A DNA stretch of 64,000 nt. It comes from Silene latifolia (taxonomy: Eukaryota > Streptophyta > Magnoliopsida > Caryophyllales > Caryophyllaceae). This document shows positions 27,727 through 39,740 of the stretch, piece by piece (position 1 is the first letter of the stretch; every line of letters begins with the position of its first letter). The notes under the pieces were generated by a model. It saw only the letters and a list, made by a program, of their open reading frames with translations. It did no database searches and was not told the origin of the DNA. The stretch spans positions 148,282,058 through 148,346,057 of the forward strand of contig NC_133537.1 of NCBI RefSeq assembly GCF_048544455.1. Direction: 5' to 3'. The position numbers and the translations under genes were made by a program.

Positions 27727-29165
27727 TAACTAGGACACTTACGTCTTTGCGATCCCTAGATGGTGAGACTCGAACGAGGACTTGGTTGGAATGCATTAAT
27801 TGATATTTCGGTCACGGTCGGGTTTCCTTGTCCGGGCCCACAACCTAACCCTTTTCGACCAATTGGCTCGTTTCGTCGGCGTGAGTTTTCTCATCCCCGC
27901 GTTTTGAATCCCGATTGAGTCAAGCATACCGTTGACGTTACACATTTCTGTTTCGTCAAAGTGCTTTCATCACTTTCGAGCACGAGGCTAGGGCACCCTC
28001 CTTACACATTTTGTTTGGATTGGTATCCCTCTCGCAAATCGGGGTTTGATCACTTGGTGTGTAACCCACCTTTTTAAGCCAAAACCCGAGTCAGCATAAT
28101 GCATAATATAATGAAACTGTGAGTGCTTATGTGCTACTTGATCATAAGTCCTTCCGTGTCATTTTCAAAATCACCCTTTTCGCGCCGTTATAATGGCCAT
28201 TTCAAACCTCGGTCTTTTCGCCGACCGTTGCACGCCTTTCTAGGCCGTCGTAATGACGTTTTTCAAACCCGGTTTTGTATAACCATTTCAACACGTCTTT
28301 CTAGGCCGTCGTAATGACGATTTTCAAACCCGGTTTTGTATAACCATTTCAACACGCCTTTCTAGGCCGTCGTAATGACGATTTTCAAACCCGGTTTTGT
28401 ATAACCATTTCAACACGCCTTTCTAGGCCACCGTAATGACGATTTTCAAACCTGGTTTTGTATAACCATTTCAAAAATCACCTTTTTACGCCGTTATAAT
28501 CGCCGCGTCTAGATACGGATTTTAACCCGTTTCGCGCCGACAATGGCTTTCTTTCAAAACCCGAGAAAAGCACACCCCTTTTCTCGAGACACTTTCGGGA
28601 TCCCGAGGACTATGCACCGTCCCCGAGACCTCTTCAAACATTTCAAACTCGATTTTCAAAACATACAATTTTGAATTTCAAAACCGTCTCGGGAAACGAT
28701 GCACTGTTTTCCGAGCCGACTCAAACTCAAACCGTCTTTTGCAAATAAACATAAGACAACTAACCCTTTCAACTGATCGACTTGCGGAGATTTCTATCTT
28801 CGGAAGCCGCCCATTAAAAGCGACAAATGAATTTTTTTGAAAATTTCTATTTTCGAAAACTTCGGTCCACCATTCCAATTCCGCATCGTGTCTATCGAGT
28901 AAAAGCAAACGTACTTATGGGTCTTTACTTATGAGTCGTCTCATCACGAGACCCGTCCAATGGCGTCGCGCCATCATGATTGGACTCGTGTCAAAGGTTC
29001 GGTCAAACACCGTCACGTCATAAATCGAGTCAGCACCGAGGGACCACACACGGTCGCCCCGTCTTGTTGAGTCTGTCTTTGTCTCGTCCTCTGCGTTGTC
29101 TGCGCTTAGTCTTGGAACCGTGTCGGATTGAGTTGTAATGTGAGCCGTTTTTCTGCCTCAGAGCC
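27727..29165 (+). other. Element C leader without an ORF
   Basis: About 1.4 kb between the primer site and gag. No long + strand ORF is present. The short frames here look random, so the pre-gag ORF of some Ogre elements is absent or lost. Confidence 0.6.
28237..28480. repeat. Four 61-bp tandem repeats in the C leader
   Basis: Units begin TTTCTAGGCC at 28237, 28298, 28359 and 28420. Each contains CGTAATGACG and the end TTTTGTATAACC. The copies are nearly identical. A diverged half-unit precedes the array and a truncated one follows. Confidence 0.9.
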
Positions 29166-30375
29166 ATGGCCCCGTCTTCAGCTTCATCCAACAACAATAA
29201 TGATAACAACAGAGATGTCACAACTGATCAGCTAGCCAGCCTGCTTACCGCTCTTAAGGTCACCCTGGATCACGTCGAGACCCATATAGACGCCCTGGAG
29301 AACAAGGAAACTGGGGAACATAATACCCCACCTCTGACTGAAAGTGAGAAAAGGCTGAAACTCTTGGAAGAACAGCTCCTAGCCCGGGGTAACAATATCC
29401 ATCTTGAGAACAACCGAAGGTTCGAGCTTGTCGGGGACCAGTTACCTGACAACTTCACCCTGACTGACGTGCCTAAGTTCAAGGGAGTGGAGGACCCACT
29501 CAACCATATCCGTGCTTTCAAGGATTACATGGCCATTAAGGGGGTCAAACAGGAGCTCTTTACCCGGATCTTCCCATCCTCTTTGGAGCCGATTCCTCGG
29601 CAATGGTACTACTCCTTGGATCCAAAAAACCTTACTACTTGGGATGAGATCGCAGTTGAGTTTGCCAAGCAGTATGCCGACAACGTCGAAATCCAGGCCA
29701 ACACCCGCACTCTCGAGGTGTTAACCCAAAACGACAAGGAAGGGTTTACTGAGTTCCTAACCCGTTGGAGGAGGGTGAGTACTCAATTGGTCAGTAAGCC
29801 AAGTGAATCAACTCTGGTGAAAAAATTTGTCAACAATCTCCGCCCGGTTTGTGCCAACCTACTGAGGTATCAAAATATCAAAACTTTCCAAGATCTGCAG
29901 ATTCTGGGGACACGTATTGAGGACGACCTTCGAAAGGGTGTCTTAGTAAAGACCACTGGCAGGGGTTACCAGGGATCCACCTCAACCGGATCTCGCCCTT
30001 ACGGTCAGACAAACAAGATTGATGAGGTCAACCTCGTCGAACCATTTGCCAAGAAAACCGAGCGCCCTCAGAGAGTGTTCACCAACATAGGGTCGACTTA
30101 TGCAAGTGCCCTGAAAAGGCTCATGGACCAGAGGAAGCTACAACCGATCGGACCCACCCCAGATCCGACCGACGCCAAGAAGTCCCGATTCTGGAACCCC
30201 AATGCCTACTGTCAGTATCATCGAGGGAAAGGGCATGATACCGAAAATTGCTTCAAACTCAAGAACCTCATTCAAGATATTATTGAGAAGGGAGATTTGC
30301 CTATACCCCCACCAACTAAGCCGAACAACAAGACGAATCCTCTGGGAATTCACGCCATCTCTGACGATGAGCCGA
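29166..30375 (+). pseudogene. Element C gag (5' part)
   Basis: Starts MAPSSASSNNNN, followed by a coiled coil (about residues 20-80). The capsid domain (about 95-260) has FKGVEDPLNHIRAF, RQWYYSLDP and FVNNLRP, matching the retrotransposon gag family. Near residue 350 is the knuckle CQYHRGKGHDTENC (a CCHC-like spacing). The frame is intact until element B interrupts it at 30375, within a DDEP motif. It resumes at 41502 after the GCCGA duplication. The structural protein would form particles; the insertion now prevents a Gag-Pol product. Confidence 0.9.
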
Positions 30376-32127
30376 TGATCGGCCCGTTTCATGTTCACAA
30401 TTAAAGGTGTGGTCATTGGGTCACGTCCGAATCAAAACACAATTTATAGCTTCACAAACAACTCTACAATTAGTAAAGAGGCAAGTAAAGGTCGGATCCC
30501 AAGGGACGGGTATTGAAATGAGATTTCTATTGAAACTAGTGGTGTCTTGGGGGTGTCACAAATTGGGTTGATGTAGAAGGTTACTAACTAAAATAGCAAT
30601 GAAAATAAACTAGCAAGATGAATTAAAAGGGGTGTAAACAATTGATTAAAAAGTACTAGGGTGTCATGGGATCATAGGGGAATCATGGAAATTGATCATA
30701 CAAACATGTTCTCAAATTATAAGCAAGCAATTATTGTTGTGATGGATTGAGTTGGGTTATACTTACGATCCTAGGAAAGTTTGGGCCCCGGAGCCGAATC
30801 GATTAGATTGTACAACACCTACAAGTCGACTTAATCTTCCCTACTCAATAACATGCATGGTCTAATGAGACTCGAGTTGGGTTATGTCTTACAAGTCTCA
30901 TTGAAAAGATAGGAGATGGTAGTAAATGCAAGGATTCATAGGCTTAGCATTTCATCAAATATAACATGTGCATGAGTTGAGATCAAAACAAGCAAGCAAA
31001 TAAAACATGAAAGCTTATTAATTTAAGCATGAATTATTCCCCATGTTGGTTTCCCCTAATCACCCATTAACCCTAGCTAAGAGACTACTCACTCATTATC
31101 ATGTTGATCATGCTAGCAAGGTTGTCAATCATACCAACAAAATGAAACATGATGAATAAATGAAAGTAATTAACAATAATTAAAAAGGGATTAAGAGAAT
31201 TATACCTACTAATGATTCCAATAATAAAGCAAAGATAAAAGAAGTACTTGAATGCTTGATTGAGAGGTTGTCAATCTCCCAATAATAATCCAAATAATCT
31301 TCAATTACCCAAAATAAAGGATGAACAAAAGAGAGATTAAGGAAATAAAACTTGTATTAGAACTTGATTAATTGTTGATTACAAAACTAAAGAGAGATTT
31401 GATTGATATTAACTACTCTAATTGTTGATAAGAACATGCTCTTCTAATTAGACTAATGGGGTATTTATAGTGGAAATTAGGGGGATGCATTAGGGTTAAA
31501 TAAGGGCTAAACTAGTAATTACACTTTTTAGATTGAGCAGGGAGGAGCCGGTATTTCTTGAAGGAAGGGCTTCTTTCTTCGTAGCTTGGAGAAGAGGAAA
31601 TCGCGCTGTAGAGGAATCCGGGCGGATTAGGGTCGGGACGGGCGGATTCTGGCGATAGAATCCGAGCGGATTCAAGAGAATCCGGGCGGATTGTGGTGAT
31701 GGAACCCGGGCGTCTTGGTGGAAAACTGCATGGATTGTGCGGGTGAAGGACGGCCGGATTGTAGACAATCCGCACGGATTGTGCCTCAGCAAGGCTTCTT
31801 CTTCTTTTCTTCCCTTTTCTTCATAAATTCCTTGGGGATTTCCTTGGGGACTCAAGGATCCTTTCTCAACATTGCTCATCTACTACCATATGTACAAAGG
31901 CCTTCTAATCTTGTCTCTCCTTGATGCTTGGTTATTGAATTCGATCAATTTAGTCTTGTTTTGCCATGAAAATGCAAGATTCTTACTCCTTTCCTACCAA
32001 GGGATCAAAATCTCAAAGAATATGCAAAACAAAGAACTAAAGATAATAAATGACCCAAAAATGCACTAAAAAGCATGGGAACAAGGCTAATTCGGGGGCT
32101 AAATATGCGCTAATTATGGTCACATCA
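30376..32127 (-). repeat. Element B 3' LTR
   Basis: 1752 bp, TGATCGGCCC...GGTCACATCA on the + strand. TATA box at 31462-31469 on the - strand. Upstream of it (31620-31790) is a cluster of short palindromes of the form AATCCG-NN-CGGATT. Confidence 0.93.
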
Positions 32128-32166
32128 AATATCCCCAAACCGAACCTTTGCTCGTCTCGAGTAAAG
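32128..32166 (-). promoter_or_regulatory. Element B polypurine tract and pre-PPT hairpin
   Basis: On the - strand, CTTTACTCG / CGAGCAAAG (32166-32146, loop AGA, one A-C mismatch) is followed by GGTTCGGTTTGGGGATATT and then the LTR. It has the same order and spacing as in elements D and G. Confidence 0.7.
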
Positions 32167-34185
32167 AGGTGACAAAGACTAGGACCATTATTTAAACTAA
32201 CCTAATAGCATATCCGATATGAGACAATTAGCGGGTCTCACTCCGCCCCTTCAACTCACAACAAGACAACCATGAGGTAGGATGCCTTCTTGCAAGGCAA
32301 GGTGGGTCTTGCCAAAATGGTGACACATCCAAACATTAAGCACACAAAATCACATAATGGATGCATCTACAAAAGAATAGCCACCTCCTCATCTGGTGGC
32401 GGAGGCACTAAAGAGGAACAAATTTAAGAGCATGTAATCCTTCACAAATACTAGTTCAACAAATTACTAAGGCTAAGAGGATGGCACTAAATCACCTCCA
32501 AATGGTGTTAAACTAGACTACTTTCGTCCTCAATTTCCAAATGCTTTTGTCAAGAGCAATCGGATGGTGGTGGAATGATGATCCCTATGATGCTAGTAGC
32601 ATATGACATGACAAGTCTCGAATTCTCTACAAAAGTAAAGGTCAAGGATCGTCCCAAGCTCGACCAAGTGGCTTGACAAAAAGGCTTTTTGGGAATGAAA
32701 TGCTCAAATCTTTATACACAATGGGTGGATATGACTAGTATTCAAAATTGTCCTCATTTCACTTTCACAATTCAAAAATTTAAGATGGGGTTTGTCCCTT
32801 CCAGGCTAGTGTCCTTTGCTTTCGCCAATCGCTTATTAGGCAACCGGTTAACCTCTAGACAATAGCTTTTCGGGGTGATAGTCACTCTGTCTCTGGGCGG
32901 CCGAATTCACAACCGTGTGGGGGCCCAATTCAATGGATCCCGCACCAAAGCACATCGAAGTGGTACGTCTCCATCAAAACAACTTAAATTTCTCAACATT
33001 CAACAATTCATAATATTTGAGGTTTCCTTGGCATTAAATTACTTCCACATGACAAAATTCTTTGAAATGAGCACTTCAAGCTTATTGATAGAAAATATTT
33101 TTGGGTTGCCTTACCACAAGGTCAATCAAGGTCACCTAGACAAGTTAACCAAGTCCACATCGCATCACGGGGTTGGATAGGTGACTCACATGCAAACCCT
33201 TGACTAGGCCTTGGGTCATGGGTCAAAATACACTAGTATGACACTATCTAGGGTGTTTTACAACCATTCTAGTAGGCAAAGTCTTAAGTTGAACAAGTAT
33301 TTGTAATGGCTTAGTTGCTCTTGTCAAAGTTCCTAATTAGGCATTTTTCAAAACATTTCTAACATGCAACTACATGCCATGATGCAACTAATATAAACAT
33401 CTTAATGCAAGTGATTCTATCAACTAATATGACATATAAACTACATGCAAGTCCTAAATTCACATTGTTATACCGCATCAATCAAAATAAAGCCACATAG
33501 TCATTAACATAAAGAGGAAAAAGGAGATTGGAAAGATCATACCATGCGGTCTTCATTATCCTCATGTCTCGGATGTGGCGTAGTCAATCAATGTGAACAA
33601 GGATAGAACAAACACAATATATACAAAACAATATATACACAAGACTATAAAGGGAAATAAACATGTTTTTGGGTTTTTCAATTTTCAAATTTTTATGATT
33701 TTCGAACTTTTTCAATTTTTTTGGATTTTTTGAATAAGAGTTAAATGTTAGAATTCCCATCCCCACACTAATATGGGCATTGTCCTCAATGGCCAAAATG
33801 ATGGAAATTATGCAAAGATGATGCATGATTTCTATACTAAATGCAATCTATACTAAGCTACACTACATGATGCATGATTTTTGTTATGACGGAGAGGATA
33901 ATTTAGATTACCTCCCGTTGTGTATGCATTAACTTCCCCAAACCGAGTTAGACACTATTGCTAATGTCCAAGGATGGGTGTAGTTCATGCACACACTATG
34001 CAATGCATGAAACTAATTTGTCATTTTGGATTTTGAAAATGGGAACAATAAAAAGAGAATACCTCAATGGTACCAAGGTTTGAGTCCTCTATGGTGCTAG
34101 GACTACTCCAACAATGATCAAGAAAATAATTAAAACAAAGAGAGAAATAGACAAACCATGAGAGGGTAGGAGCCTCCAAGGCTTG
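32167..34185 (-). mobile_element. Element B 3' untranslated region
   Basis: About 2 kb with no supportable gene, between the ORF1-type gene and the polypurine tract. A CCCCACACT purine-strand motif recurs near 33760, as in element D. Confidence 0.6.
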
Positions 34186-35775
34186 CTAATCTTCCATCAT
34201 ATCATCACCATTATCACTTTCCTCATTAGAAGTGGTCTCAATGCCACTTCCCTCTTCATTTGCTTCTTCATATTGCTCATCATCCTTTTCTCCTTCTTCA
34301 CTTGCTTCCTCATCAATGTTATCATCAACTTCTTCATTACCAACAACCTCATTGTCACCCGAAACGACCCTAGATGCACCAGGAAATAGGACTTCTCTAT
34401 CCGCCCAACTAGGCAAAGGACATGATGGGTCAAGTAGTCCTTGCCTAGCTAAGTGTAGGAGGGGTGGATATTGAGCCAAGTAAGCATTTTTCCGGTCCTC
34501 AAAGGCTTGCTTGTGCATTGCTTGCATGAGAAGAGTCAAATAATCATTTCTAGCTTCAACTCCTTCCGACTTGAACTCTTGATACTCAAAGGGGTAAGGT
34601 GGTATGACAATGGAAGAGGAGGGCATTTCAAGTTCACCCTTTTGTTGTTGAATAATATACTCGGCCTCTTTAGAAAGGGGAAGTAGATAATTGGTCCGGT
34701 GGACGCTTAGACGACAAATCTTTGAAGGCAAGGTGAACGATCTAGCTTCACTAGTGAGCCATCCATACTTGGTATCAAGAGGGTTATGGGCAACCCACTT
34801 GTACTTGTGTATCATAGTATGCAAATCAACAAGATGACCACCCTCCTTTGCTTTATACTTGTTATCCTTATTGAAGTTAGGATCAAATTACTTAGCTAGG
34901 ATAGTGACTAGGCCGCCATTGACAATAACGGTAGTGCCCTTCTTCCCACAATCAATGTTGAGCCATCTATCTACCAAAAGCCTCAAAGAGTTGAAAGGCT
35001 TGGTGTGTACTCTTCCAATGTTCAAAGCCGATTCAAGAAGAATAAAATCAAGTTTGGTGAAATGGTTGGTATCTTTCCTTGCAATAATGGTGTTTCCTAT
35101 GACCTTGTGCCATACTCTTATGCCCGGATGGTGGACTAAAAGAGCACGACTCGCATGAAAGTCCTCAAATTTCCTCCCGGAAATTGCCTCCCAAAGAGGG
35201 TCGGGATCATACTTTCCATAGTTCTTAAAATAACTCGGTTCATCACTAAAACCCAAAATTTCACCCAATTCTCTAAAGGAAATGCGTCTACTAACATTAG
35301 CTAGACGAAACTCGAGATTCTCCCTACTCTCAACTTTGGTTACTTTCAAAGAACTCAAAAACTCCAAGGTAAGGGAGGGGTATGTCAATTCTTTTGATTC
35401 AAACAATTTCTCTAACCCCATGGCTTTGAAAAAGGCTCTAGTTTGCTCAAGGACACCCAACTTTCCCAAGGTGTCTTCACAAATAAATTTGGTGGATTGA
35501 AGTGATTTCCTAGCAAACTTGGCAAAAGTATCTCTATGGGTTTTGGAAATAAAAGTTACCTCCGGATAATGCAAAAGTTGATCGATTTCCGGAGTAGAAG
35601 ATGTTGTTGCTCCCATAGAAGGTTGTTGTTGTTGTTGCACATCCAAGTTTGGTGTTGCTACCACCATAGCCAATGCTTTCTTTGCTTGAAGAGCCTTTTG
35701 CCTTTGTGAAAGTGTCTTTGTTGCCTTTGTTGCCTTTGTTGCTCCCTTAGTCCTTGCCATTGATGAACTAACCAA
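34186..35775 (-). pseudogene. Athila ORF1-type protein gene of element B
   Basis: One reading frame of about 530 codons, broken only by a TAA at 34888-34890. The N-terminus is basic and Ala/Thr-rich (a KATKATKT repeat) with a glutamine run. The middle carries LTLEFLSSLKV, a DPLWEAISG block and GIRVWHKVIG, shared with the gene of element D and typical of the Athila ORF1 family (PF03078). The C-terminus is a long Asp/Glu-rich tail. This region of Athila elements has been called env-like, but I see no signal peptide or membrane segment. The start may be the first ATG (35775) or MARTKG (35760). Its function is unknown. Confidence 0.82.
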
Positions 35776-36060
35776 GAAAAGAATGAAAAATCTTCAATTT
35801 GTAGTGTACCCAAATCGATTTAAAGGTGAAAGGCTTTGCCTTTATGAATTCAAAAATCGACTCAAAGGTTGAAGATTTTGCTCTTGGTTTTGATTTTTAT
35901 TGAAAAAGGAGTGATTGATTTGTTGTTAGAAGGATGATTTGATTTGATTTTGGTGAATGTTGTTGAGGGATTTTGTTTTTTGTGATGGAGAGGATGAGGG
36001 TTTTGATGTTTTGAAGTAGTGTTATGAATGAATGAATGAATGAATGAAAGTGGGAGGGAT

Positions 36061-36490
36061 TTTATAAAGACCGAAAAATTCGAACTGCAGGGGCAATCCG
36101 TGCGGTTTCTGCCCAATATGGGCGGATTCTGCACTTTCTGGGTTTGATAAAACTCGCCTAAAGACGGGCGTATTCAAGAGAAGACGCTCGGATTTGCTTG
36201 ATACGGGACGGGCGGATTCTTCCGAAGACGGACGGATTTGAGTCCAGGAAATTTTTCTTGTTTTCCTCAGCAGAGAAGACGGGCGTCTTCTTTCCAGGAC
36301 GGACGGATTTGCGGAGACGGGCGGATTTCGTTCGGGACGCCGGATTCTCTTACGATCAAAAATCTTTCAAAATTTCAGCTCATAGGGACGTGCGTCTTCA
36401 ACCCAAAGACGCTCGGATTGCATGAAGACGGGCGGATTCTCTTGAATCCGCTCGGATTCTACTCCCCGTGTACCCGGATTGATTCCATCC
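36061..36490 (-). promoter_or_regulatory. Putative internal promoter of the element B ORF1 gene
   Basis: A TATA-like CTTTATAAAATCC (TATAAA at 36066-36061, - strand) lies about 290 bp before the ORF. Directly upstream, 36080-36480, is a dense cluster of GACGGGCGGATT, AAGACGCTCGG and AATCCGCTCGGATT motifs. These are the same family as those upstream of this element's LTR TATA box. A TGAA microsatellite (36024-36047) lies between TATA and ORF. Confidence 0.55.
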
Positions 36491-37001
36491 GTGTATAATG
36501 CATATCCCTTATCAACCTTCTATTCTTCTTCAAATCTTGTGTTCTTCATTGTGGGGGCACTACTAAGGCATGGATAGCCTAGGCAATTGCCATCCCTACA
36601 CTAAGCGAAAGCACTACACATCAATTGAGATTGTTAGTCCCTCCCTCACTTCTCTCAAACATGACAAATATCTTGATCAAAGCAAATAAAAATCCAAAGA
36701 TGACAAAAATGAAATACAAGAATTGAAATGCGAGTTAAGGAGTTAGAAATATTTACAAATGGTGGTTTAGGGAGGACTCCACCAAACTCTCATTCTTGAT
36801 GAGATGTCAAGGGGGCATGTTCAAGGTGTTGTTGATGTTGCTCAACACCTTCAAAAAGTGATCAAAAGCTTGTTCATTATCATAGTAGAGGTCTTCAATA
36901 GACCTTGGCCCTTGTTGTCGGTCTTGATCGATGGCATTACCAATGTAGGGATTAAAAATCCCTTCAAATTCGTCGTCCCAAAGACCACAAACTTCATTAA
37001 G
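36491..37001. other. Element B spacer where pol is missing
   Basis: No RT, RNase H or integrase motif on either strand. A complete Athila element would carry about 3 kb of pol here. Confidence 0.7.
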
Positions 37002-39599
37002 TTAATCATTGAAAATCTCTTGATTTGATGGAGACAACTCTCCCAAATTCTTCTCTTGGCCAATGAGGCCATTCTCTTCTTCTTTGGTTGATTTTGATGA
37101 GCTTTGCAAGCTCTCCTTGTCACAATTCACTTGCTCTTTGAATGGAGCATCTTCAATTTTTTCCTTCCATTGGAGTTCCGATTTCTTCCTTTCATCCTTT
37201 CGGCTATAATGATCAATCATGAAACATGGTTCATGCAAACGAGGAGCTCTCATAGTCTTGTCAAGATTAAAGGTTATGCTTTCATCTCCCACTTCTAGAG
37301 TGAGCTCACCATGTTTCACATCAATCACCGCACCGCGGTGTGTAGGAAAGGTCTTCCTAGGATGATTGGAATGTTGGAATCCTCCTCCATATCAACAATG
37401 ACAAAGTCCAACGGGATGAAAAACTTCCCAATTAAACGGGGACATCTTCCCATATCCCTAATGGTGTTTTCGTCGATCTATCGGCCATTTGGAGTGTGAT
37501 GTTGGTGCATTTAAGCTCTCCCATCCCCAACCTTTTACTCACCGAGTACGACATGACACTCACACTAGCCCCTAGATCACATAAGGCTTTGTTGATCGTT
37601 GTGTCACCAATGGTACACGGTATTGAGAAGCTTCCCGGATCCTTTAGCTTTGGAGGTGAACTCCCTTGAAGTATTGCACTACTCACCTTAGTGAAGGCGA
37701 TAGTCTCAAGATTCCGGATCGACTTCTTCTTTGTGAGGATATCTTTCATGTACTTCGCATAGGCCGGCACGTGATTGATTAATTCCGTGAAAGGAATTGA
37801 GACTTCCAAATTCTTCACAATTTCCATGAACTTTCCAAGTTGATCATCAAATTTGGGCTTGGCTTGACGACTTGGAAAAAAAAGTCTAATCACAATGGGC
37901 TCCTTCTCCTTGACCTTGTCTTCATTTTTCTTTGAACTTTCTTCTTTTGATGATTCTCCATCTTTGGAGTTTTGCACAATTTCTTCCTTTTCACTAGCTT
38001 CCACAACTTCATCCTCAACTTGCTTCCTTGGCGATTCATACCTTGTACCACTTCTCAAGTGAATGGCACTAACCGTTTCATGTCTAGGGGGATTACTTTG
38101 AGGTGGTAATTGCCCCTTTTGTCTTTGTGGGCTTGAAGATGCTAGTTGAGTCAATTGTGTTTCCAACATCTTGGTGTGAGCTAGGATGTTGTTGATGGTG
38201 GTTTCCTTTGCTTGGCTATCTTTTTGCATTTGAGTGAAAAATTCTTGTTGATTCTTTTGCATTTGGAGGACCGCTTTTTGAACATCAAAACCTTGGTCAT
38301 TTTGGTGATTGTATGGATTTTGATTTTGGTAACATTGGTTTTGATTGTAAAAGGGTCTTTGATTTTGGTTTCTCATGGGTGGTGGAGTGTATGTTGTTTG
38401 AGGGTTTTGAACATTTTGGCTTTTGTATGAGAGATTTGGATGGAATTTGGTGTTTTCATTGTAATAGTTGGAATAAGGGGTACCACTCTTGTATGCTTGG
38501 AAAGCATTCACTTGTTCATTTGTTCCCCTACATTCATTTTGGTCATGTCCCAAAGTTCCACAATTCTCACATATCCCACTTGGGATTGATGAGGTTGCCG
38601 TCATGGCATTAACATGATGCTTTGGTGATTTTGAGACTTCTTCAAGTCTAGCCATAGCTTTTTCAAACTTCAAATTGATTGTGTCAATATGAGCACTAAG
38701 TTGAGCACCCAATTGAGTAACGGAGTCCATTTCATGCTTTCCTCCTCTAGTAGCCTTGCGAGGTCTACTATATTGTGAGTTATGGACCGCCATTTCCTCA
38801 ATCTTGTTCCATATTTGATTGTCATCAACTTCGGTGAACATTCCATTTGATCCTATGTTGAGAATGTTCCTTGAATCCTCATATAGACCATTCCAAAATT
38901 GTTGTACCAAAAACCATTCGCTAAGTCCATGGTGAGGACATGAGCGACAAATTCCCTTGAACCGCTCCCAAGCTTCATACAAAGATTCTTCATCCCTTTG
39001 CTTAAACCCGTAATTTGAGCTCTTAGCATGTTAGTCTTTTCCGGTGGGTAGAATTTTTTGTAGAAAGCTAGAGCCAACTTCTTCCAAGAATCTATTCCGA
39101 GGGTGGCCTTGTCAAGGCCCTTCAACCATTGCTTCGCGGTGCCGATTAGAGAAAAAGGAAATAAGACCCATCTAATTTGGTCTTGAGTCACACCCGTTTG
39201 AGAGATTGCATCACAATAGTCGCAAAAGGTTTCCATATGAGAATGAGGGTCTTCACTAGGCATCCCCCCAAATTGGCTCCTTTCAACTAATTGGATGAAG
39301 GCGGATTTGGCAATAAAATTTCCGGTTAGATGTTGCGGTGTAGAAGTACCATTTGGTAGGTTCTCCTCGGTGGGTACGGAGTGTGACGAGAATTTAGGCA
39401 TTGTAGGTTGATTTTGTGGGGTATTATGTAATGGGTTCTCCTCTCCTTCTATTGCGAAAGGGTTGACGAACTCAATAGTTGGTTGAACAACTTCACTAAT
39501 ACCTCTTAAATTCCTCCTAACAAGTCTCCTATTGTTCGTCAAGGTTCTTTCGATTTCACGGTCAAAAGGTAACAAATCACCTTGTGACCTTCTAGACAT
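37002..39599 (-). pseudogene. Element B gag-protease
   Basis: Starts MSRRSQGD at 39599. The Athila capsid domain shows EDPHSHMETFCDYCD and GTAKQWLKGL. A frameshift near 39005 moves reading to 37432-38982, which contains EAWERFKGI, the zinc knuckle CENCGTLGHDQNEC and the protease active site ALCDLGASVSVM. A last fragment, 37002-37328 in another frame (IDVKHGELTLEVG), corresponds to the segment just before RT in Athila. Reverse transcriptase never begins. Gag would make particles and the protease would process them. Confidence 0.85.
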
Positions 39600-39718
39600 G
39601 CAAAATATCAAATAACTCGAAAACAATTAGAACAAACCTTGAGGAGTTTTACTTCCCCAAGGCGAAGAAAGACACAACTAATAACAATAAAAAGGAAATC
39701 TAAATCAAACAAACACCG

Positions 39719-39736
39719 TCCCAAACAACGGCGCCA
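39719..39736 (-). promoter_or_regulatory. Element B primer-binding site
   Basis: TGGCGCCGTTGTTTGGGA on the - strand, four bases inside the upper LTR. The first ten bases match a tRNA-Asp type primer site used by Athila. Confidence 0.75.
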
Positions 39737-39740
39737 TTTT

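Noticed and set aside
25424..27796. Several short ORFs repeated at 53812-56092
   Set aside because: They lie inside both LTRs of element C and are duplicated only because the LTRs are.
28237..28480. CRISPR-like array of direct repeats
   Set aside because: Units are contiguous 61-bp tandem copies without unique spacers, in a plant retrotransposon leader. The 32-bp triplet at 50415-50510 is the same kind of case.
34186..35775. A retroviral envelope gene in the Athila elements
   Set aside because: The position fits the so-called env-like ORF, but I find no signal peptide, cleavage site or transmembrane helix in B or D; both match the Athila ORF1 type instead.
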